A stretch of DNA of 47,672 nucleotides, taken from positions 1 through 47,672 of the forward strand of contig JAICOU010000003.1 in the NCBI GenBank assembly GCA_025930495.1, given 5' to 3'. Source of the DNA: Nitrososphaeraceae archaeon (GTDB lineage: Archaea; Thermoproteota; Nitrososphaeria; Nitrososphaerales; Nitrosopumilaceae). The position numbers and the translations under genes were made by a program. Position 1 is the stretch's first letter, and every line of letters begins with the position of its first letter. The notes below the pieces were generated by a model. That model worked only from the letters and a program-made list of their open reading frames with translations. It made no database searches and had not been told where the DNA came from. Below are positions 43,631-47,672 of the stretch, piece by piece.

Positions 43631-44707
43631 TTAGACGTAGATTCGTTTCATTGTTTCTTCAAGAATTGGAACTTCTTTATCAATGATTTTTTCTACGGCA
43701 GGTACTATACCAGCCCTAGATTTCACATTTTCTTCATATATCTCAGCAATCTGATCTCTAAATAATAATTTGATTCCTGGAAGTGCAGTTATTCCTTCAT
43801 CAACTGTTCTTGGATCAGATAAATCTAAAATCAATGTACCTTTCTTTTTTTCTTCCATAATCAATTTTATTCTGTCAAAAGTAATCAAGAAATAATCAGA
43901 AGTTGTGGCAACAAAGATAATATCATACTTGTCAAATCCAGCTAAAACATCTTCAAATGCAACAGGTTTACCACTCAATATTTTAGAAAACCCAGTCGAA
44001 CGTTCAATGGTTTTACTTGTGACGTCAAATGCAAATCCCTTTTTATTAAGAGTTTTAGCAACCATAGCGGCAGGTTCGCCTGTACCTATTAACAAAATAC
44101 GTTTCTTAGCATCCAATCCTGCTTTTTCATCTACAATTTTAACAGCCACATCTCCAAGAGAAAGTACATCTTTACTTATTCCAGTTGTTTCTCTAATACG
44201 GGTTGAAATTCGTATAACACTCTCAAATAGTTTGTTCAAAATGCTGCCAGATGTATTAATCTGCTTTGCATGTGAAAGTGATGATTTAATCTCATTCAAG
44301 ATCTCTTCTTTTCCTACAACTACAGAATCTAAACCACATGCTAATCTTAAAAGATGAAGATAAACATCTGTGCTTTTATAAACTTCAAGAGTTTGATCAA
44401 AGTGATCAATATCAATTTGTTCTAGTTCTGATAGAGATTGCCAGGTTTCTTTAATTTGATTTAAAATAAGTGATTTTCCTTCAGTTCTTCTTCCATCTGG
44501 AGTATCTCCTGTTTCCAGATTACTTACTGTAAATATTTCAACTCTACTAGCAGTCTGAATTATTATACATTCTGCAACACCGGGGATTTTCTTAAAAGTC
44601 TCACATGCAATTTTGAGATCTTTAAATCTAAATCTAGATAATGTATGAAGTGGTATATTTTTAAAAGTAACTCTTGCATTAATTACATCAAAGTTAATTT
44701 CGCTCAC
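43631..44707 (-). CDS. hemA: Glutamyl-tRNA reductase homologue, active-site Cys absent
   Basis: The C5-pathway enzyme that reduces Glu-tRNA-Glu to glutamate semialdehyde. The 358 residues follow the family: N-terminal catalytic domain, GLDSVVVGKEEILNEIK (125-141), an NADPH-binding Rossmann domain with ILLIGTGEPAAMV, and a helical dimerisation end. However, the catalytic motif usually reading TCNR(T/V)E here reads TASRVE (52-57): Ala53 replaces the nucleophilic Cys and Ser54 the Asn. The nearest cysteine is Cys47 (AECIII), six residues earlier. Codon GCT at 44549-44551 differs from a Cys codon at two positions, so a read error is unlikely. It is 12 bases after the Ala-rich gene. Confidence 0.88.
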   Translation of the reverse strand: MSEINFDVINARVTFKNIPLHTLSRFRFKDLKIACETFKKIPGVAECIIIQTASRVEIFTVSNLETGDTPDGRRTEGKSLILNQIKETWQSLSELEQIDIDHFDQTLEVYKSTDVYLHLLRLACGLDSVVVGKEEILNEIKSSLSHAKQINTSGSILNKLFESVIRISTRIRETTGISKDVLSLGDVAVKIVDEKAGLDAKKRILLIGTGEPAAMVAKTLNKKGFAFDVTSKTIERSTGFSKILSGKPVAFEDVLAGFDKYDIIFVATTSDYFLITFDRIKLIMEEKKKGTLILDLSDPRTVDEGITALPGIKLLFRDQIAEIYEENVKSRAGIVPAVEKIIDKEVPILEETMKRIYV

Positions 44708-44718
44708 ATCATCACCAT

Positions 44719-45396
44719 TTATTCTCTAAGTTTATTCCTTCCACCTTTTGCAGTACGGAAAACATTCATACCAATGTAATAATTTTCATAAATAGATTCT
44801 AAATATTGAAGTTCTTGTTGTGTTGTGAGTATATCTTTTTTAGATGCATGGGGATCATTTTTTAGTTTCTTTAGTTTTTGCTTAGTTTCTTCCAAGAATT
44901 TTTCTACGCCAGATTCATAATTAGATATGCCACCAAATTCTGGACTTAGTACATGTTGTGGAATATATTTTGGAGTATTATCTGTTGGAATCTCCACTTT
45001 TCTTGTAAGCTCATCTTGTTCTTCTGATGAAAGAACAGGTCTGGGAAATCTATCTTTTTTGGCTAAGAAAAATTCGGGTTCGCCCATTTCTCTTCTAAAT
45101 ATTTCCTCACCTTTACGTTGGTTAGTAAATGTTGGTGCTTTGGCTGCTGTGGCCTTGACTTCGGCAGCTATTGCTTTGTATTCTTCCTCTGCTGCGGCTT
45201 CTGCAACTGCTTTGGCAGCTGCTGCTTTTGCCAAGGCTGCTTCGACTTCAGCTTCTGCTCTAGCTACTGCTGCTGCGGCTTTTGCTGCTACTTCTGCTTT
45301 TTCTGCAGCAGTTTTTGCTGCATCTTTTGGTATAGATTCTGATGCTGAAACTTCAGATTTTGTTTCTACCTTAGATTCCTCGTTCTCTTCAGACAT
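44719..45396 (-). CDS. Ala-rich helical protein of unknown function
   Basis: A 225-residue protein with a short Ser/Glu-rich head, a strikingly simple Ala/Glu/Lys/Val run (about 25-85) that should form a long single helix or coiled coil, and a more complex C-terminal part (about 90-225) with aromatic residues and PQHVLSPEFGG. The run carries heptad-like charge alternation. The first codon of the open frame is TTG 45399; ATG 45396 is the more natural start. No family is recognised. It lies in the same operon as hemA, 12 bases ahead of it, and its mRNA would have an AT-rich promoter (about 45419-45432). Confidence 0.75.
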   Translation of the reverse strand: MSEENEESKVETKSEVSASESIPKDAAKTAAEKAEVAAKAAAAVARAEAEVEAALAKAAAAKAVAEAAAEEEYKAIAAEVKATAAKAPTFTNQRKGEEIFRREMGEPEFFLAKKDRFPRPVLSSEEQDELTRKVEIPTDNTPKYIPQHVLSPEFGGISNYESGVEKFLEETKQKLKKLKNDPHASKKDILTTQQELQYLESIYENYYIGMNVFRTAKGGRNKLRE

Positions 45397-45594
45397 CAAA
45401 ATTTACTAAAATTGCCTGAATTTTAATATTCTTGTAAGAGAAATTTTCAAGATTAACTTTCAAGAGGCAAACTTGTCATAATTAAGAGCAAGTAGATAGA
45501 AATTGTCTGCTTGTTAATTCTTAACATTAGATCACAATACAAGAGATTCAGATCGGTTAGATGAAATCATAATAATAATTTAAGAAGATAAAGG

Positions 45595-45669
45595 CGCCCT
45601 TGGCGGGATTTGAACACGCGTCTCAACCGTGACAGGGTCGAATTCTAGACCGGACTATACTACAAGGGC
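45595..45669 (-). tRNA. tRNA-Asp (GUC)
   Basis: Acceptor GCCCTTG/CAAGGGC, anticodon stem CGACC/GGTTG with loop CTGTCAC (anticodon GTC), T-loop TTCAAAT, discriminator G. Two helix flaws are visible: the D-stem GTAT/GAAT has an A12-A23 mismatch, and the T-stem GCGTG/CCCGC has a T-C mismatch. CCA is not encoded. No intron. Confidence 0.88.
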
Positions 45670-45765
45670 ACGAATTGTTTCAAACAAATTGCTAGATTAA
45701 AAGTTTCTGTAAGAGTAAAAAATTTTGTAAAAGACTAAATTATACACGTCAAGCATTTTTGTCAG

Positions 45766-45839
45766 GGGTCTATGGCGCAGCCAGGTAGCGCACCGGACTT
45801 TTAATCCGGTTGTCGTGGGTCCGAATCCCACTAGACCCG
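45766..45839 (+). tRNA. tRNA-Lys (UUU)
   Basis: Acceptor GGGTCTA/TAGACCC, D-stem GCGC/GCGC, anticodon stem CCGGA/TCCGG with loop CTTTTAA (anticodon TTT), T-stem GTGGG/CCCAC, discriminator G. The T-loop reads TCCGAAT, so position 55, almost always T, is C in the gene. Its 3' end lies only four bases from the 3' end of the convergent argH. CCA is not encoded. Confidence 0.92.
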
Positions 45840-45843
45840 CCCC

Positions 45844-47304
45844 CTATTTTATCAATTCAGTAATTTTGTTTGATAGATTATCTAATGCCTTTGAAATATC
45901 ATTATCTCGTTTTGTTGCATTGATTCTATAGTTGTTGATTTTTTCCATACGATCTTCAATCATTCTCTTCTGTTCATCATATCCAGAAGAGCCAAAGGAC
46001 TTTCTGTCCTTTAGAGACGAGGTAATTGTCGTAGATTGAATAATTTCCATTATCAATTTCGGATTAGTTTTTGTTTCCTGAGCAATTTTTGAGATTTCTT
46101 TCATGCTAAGTTTATTCATAGATTTGTTGGATTGGTGTGCTATCTGCACTAAACCTCCTGCAATTTTATGAGTGGTTCGAAATGGAATTCCATTTTGAAC
46201 TAATTTCTCTGCAATGTCAAGTGCAATAAGATAACTAGATTCGGCAGCCTTTTTCATTTCCTTTTCATTAACATGTAATGTAAGAAGAATTGATTTTAGA
46301 ATCAATAATGCACTAATCGAAATTTTGGATGTGGACCAAATAGATGATTTGATTTGCTGCAGATCACGCCCATATCCTGAAGCCAGTCCTTTGATGGTAG
46401 TTAGAATTGCAGTAAGGTTCCCAATTACTTCGGCAGTTTTTCCTCTTGTTAATTCTAAGATATCAGGGTTTTTCTTTTGTGGCATTACGCTTGACGGAGA
46501 CGTAAATTCATCAGCCAATTCTATAAAGGAAAATTCAGAGGTGGACCAAATTACAAAATCTTCAGAAATTCTACTGAGATTAGTCATCAGTATTGCTATC
46601 ATTGCAACATATTCAGCAACAAAATCACGTGTACTTGTGGCATCAAGGGAATTTTCAATTATTCCATCAAAACCCAACATCTTTGCAGTGCTATGTCGAT
46701 CAATTGCAATGCTAGTTCCGCCAACAGGTCCTGCTCCTAGAGGACTCTGATTAACATGGCTAAATGCAGCATAAAGACGATCAAAGTCTCTAAACAATAC
46801 ATCTGCCTGAGCCAATAGATAGTGTGAAAACAAGCCTGCCTGAGCTTGTTGTAGATGTGTATAAAGAGGCATTATTGTTTTTTGGTGATTTTTTGCCAAA
46901 GATACGAGTGCCTCAATTGTATCAAGTAAGCAATTACAAATAATGTTAATGTCATCACGAATTTTCATTCGAATATCTAAAGTAACTTGATCATTTCGTG
47001 ATCTTGCAGTGTGCATTTTTCCACCACTTGCCATACCTGCTTTTTTGATTACAAGAGTTTCAATTAATTCATGAATATCTTCTGCTCCAGATGAAGTATT
47101 GAATTTTTCCTTTTTCAAAGATTCTAGTGCAGAAAGAATTTTTTTTGCATCATTTTTTGTAATGATTGTGTTTTCATATAACATAATAGTGTGCGCTTGA
47201 CTTCCCAAAAGATCATAGAGTGCTATTTGAGAATCATCATTTATAGATGAAACATAATCTAAAGTAATATCACTCAAATCAGTACCAAGACGTGAACGAT
47301 ACAT
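45844..47304 (-). CDS. argH: Argininosuccinate lyase
   Basis: Last step of arginine synthesis, releasing fumarate. The 486-residue fumarase/aspartase-superfamily protein has HTARSRNDQV (98-107), THLQQAQ (149-155, with the catalytic His150) and the signature SSVMPQKKNPD (271-281) containing the catalytic Ser. Length is typical. The ATG at 47304 is 25 bases from the centre of a TATA element shared with the divergent DUF59 gene, so the mRNA is probably leaderless. Confidence 0.95.
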   Translation of the reverse strand: MYRSRLGTDLSDITLDYVSSINDDSQIALYDLLGSQAHTIMLYENTIITKNDAKKILSALESLKKEKFNTSSGAEDIHELIETLVIKKAGMASGGKMHTARSRNDQVTLDIRMKIRDDINIICNCLLDTIEALVSLAKNHQKTIMPLYTHLQQAQAGLFSHYLLAQADVLFRDFDRLYAAFSHVNQSPLGAGPVGGTSIAIDRHSTAKMLGFDGIIENSLDATSTRDFVAEYVAMIAILMTNLSRISEDFVIWSTSEFSFIELADEFTSPSSVMPQKKNPDILELTRGKTAEVIGNLTAILTTIKGLASGYGRDLQQIKSSIWSTSKISISALLILKSILLTLHVNEKEMKKAAESSYLIALDIAEKLVQNGIPFRTTHKIAGGLVQIAHQSNKSMNKLSMKEISKIAQETKTNPKLIMEIIQSTTITSSLKDRKSFGSSGYDEQKRMIEDRMEKINNYRINATKRDNDISKALDNLSNKITELIK

Positions 47305-47325
47305 TACCTAAGGTTTTAGAATGGT

Positions 47326-47333
47326 TATATATA
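47326..47333. promoter_or_regulatory. Palindromic TATA element shared by argH and the DUF59 gene
   Basis: TATATATA is its own reverse complement and is the only TATA-like element in the 49-base gap. Its centre (47329.5) lies 25.5 bases from the first base of the argH start and 24.5 from that of the DUF59 gene, just where a TATA box would place leaderless transcription starts in both directions. Confidence 0.55.
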
Positions 47334-47353
47334 GCATAGACGCTTTTTTTGAC

Positions 47354-47672
47354 ATGAGTCTAGATATCAAACAACTTCGAGTAAAAATTTTTGATGAATT
47401 ATCAAAAATTGTAGATCCTGAAATCAATACATCAATTACAGATTTAGAATTAATTGATGAAGTTGATATCAATAGCAGTAATGTAAAAGTGGATTTGCAT
47501 CTAACTAGTCCATTTTGTCCTGCAGTTTTCGGATTTAAAATATGTCAAGACATTCATGATAATCTTTTAAAAGTAAATGGAATTGATGATGTTAAAGTAA
47601 ATGTCTCAAACCACTTTATGGCAGAGCAAATTAACAATCAGGTAAATAACAGCCCTAATCCAAAAAAGAAGA
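47354..47672 (+). CDS. MIP18/DUF59 family protein (3' end outside window)
   Basis: The last 319 bases encode 106 residues of a DUF59/MIP18 domain protein: MSLDIKQLRVKIFDELSKIVDPEINTSITDLELI, then SPFCPAVFGFKICQDIH (the conserved Cys region of PaaD/SufT-type proteins). The family helps assemble or deliver Fe-S clusters, or acts in phenylacetate ring metabolism. The sequence then turns polar (NNSPNPKKK) and continues beyond the edge. The archaeal role in Fe-S maturation is inference. Confidence 0.85.
   Translation, partial: MSLDIKQLRVKIFDELSKIVDPEINTSITDLELIDEVDINSSNVKVDLHLTSPFCPAVFGFKICQDIHDNLLKVNGIDDVKVNVSNHFMAEQINNQVNNSPNPKKK

Noticed and set aside
43905-44357. 150-residue plus-strand frame inside hemA
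   Set aside because: Antisense to a well-supported gene, with no recognisable domain.
44927-45409. 160-residue plus-strand frame rich in Ala, Ser and Thr opposite the Ala-rich gene
   Set aside because: It is the antisense shadow of a repetitive coding sequence (GCN codons read as GCN or related on both strands) and has no independent promoter or start signal.
1-47672. CRISPR arrays, insertion sequences, integrases, toxin-antitoxin pairs or viral genes
   Set aside because: No tandem direct repeats, transposase, recombinase or phage-like genes were recognised; the tRNA genes have no adjacent integrase or duplicated 3' end.

Overview
The window is a compact, low-G+C archaeal chromosome segment that most resembles an ammonia-oxidising thaumarchaeon (Nitrososphaerota) of the Nitrosopumilus/Nitrosarchaeum type. 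This rests on the gene content: an 11-subunit complex I without the NADH-input module, a three-gene biotin-dependent acyl-CoA carboxylase of the kind used in the thaumarchaeal 3-hydroxypropionate/4-hydroxybutyrate cycle, archaeal informational proteins (Cdc48, archaeal GluRS, ABCE1, Trm5-like, RFC-L), an unlinked 5S rRNA gene, archaeal tRNA features (encoded G-1 in tRNA-His, a bulge-helix-bulge intron) and many TATA boxes lying about 25 bases before start codons. I see no phage, insertion sequence, CRISPR array or other obvious island.

Layout. 1-2.7 kb: a truncated Dps gene, two tiny ORFs and Cdc48. 2.9-9.5 kb: GluRS, an FAH-family enzyme, GNAT, a Rieske protein, UPF0147, a methyltransferase, a lineage-type small protein, tRNA-His, a 31-residue membrane microprotein and CorA. 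9.8-13.5 kb: a repeat protein with three GRGTGS motifs, then a minus-strand sugar-phosphate operon (transketolase N-half fused to ribulose-phosphate epimerase, transketolase C-half, transaldolase). 13.5-23.2 kb: a DCC-family thiol protein, M17 aminopeptidase, a small zinc finger, 5S rRNA, ABCE1 with Trm5-like, RimI-like GNAT, an M50 membrane protease, a LarA-like protein, PyrE, tRNA-CAU, a CADD-like diiron protein and tRNA-Glu with an intron in its T-loop. 23.2-34.6 kb: a prenyl diphosphate synthase and the nuoABCDHIJKMLN operon. 34.6-38.6 kb: a Bcp-type peroxiredoxin and the carboxylase operon. 38.7-43.6 kb: a replication-linked trio (unknown protein, RFC-L, Cys-rich protein), an IMPase/FBPase-family enzyme, a ferredoxin/flavin reductase and a DUF1059 protein. 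43.6-47.7 kb: HemA with an unusual active site, an Ala-rich helical protein, tRNA-Asp, tRNA-Lys, ArgH and a truncated MIP18/DUF59 gene.

How it fits together. Complex I would feed the quinone pool, most simply from reduced ferredoxin or an unknown donor, or run in reverse. The carboxylase makes malonyl-CoA/methylmalonyl-CoA for CO2 fixation, and the transketolase-epimerase-transaldolase operon makes pentoses, with PyrE drawing on the resulting PRPP. GluRS, tRNA-Glu(UUC) and HemA together are the entry to C5-pathway tetrapyrrole synthesis. The most interesting observations are the 15-base T-loop intron in tRNA-Glu, the transketolase-epimerase fusion, HemA without the canonical catalytic cysteine, the CADD-like putative self-sacrificing pABA synthase, the GRGTGS repeat protein, and a single palindromic TATA element midway between two divergent start codons.
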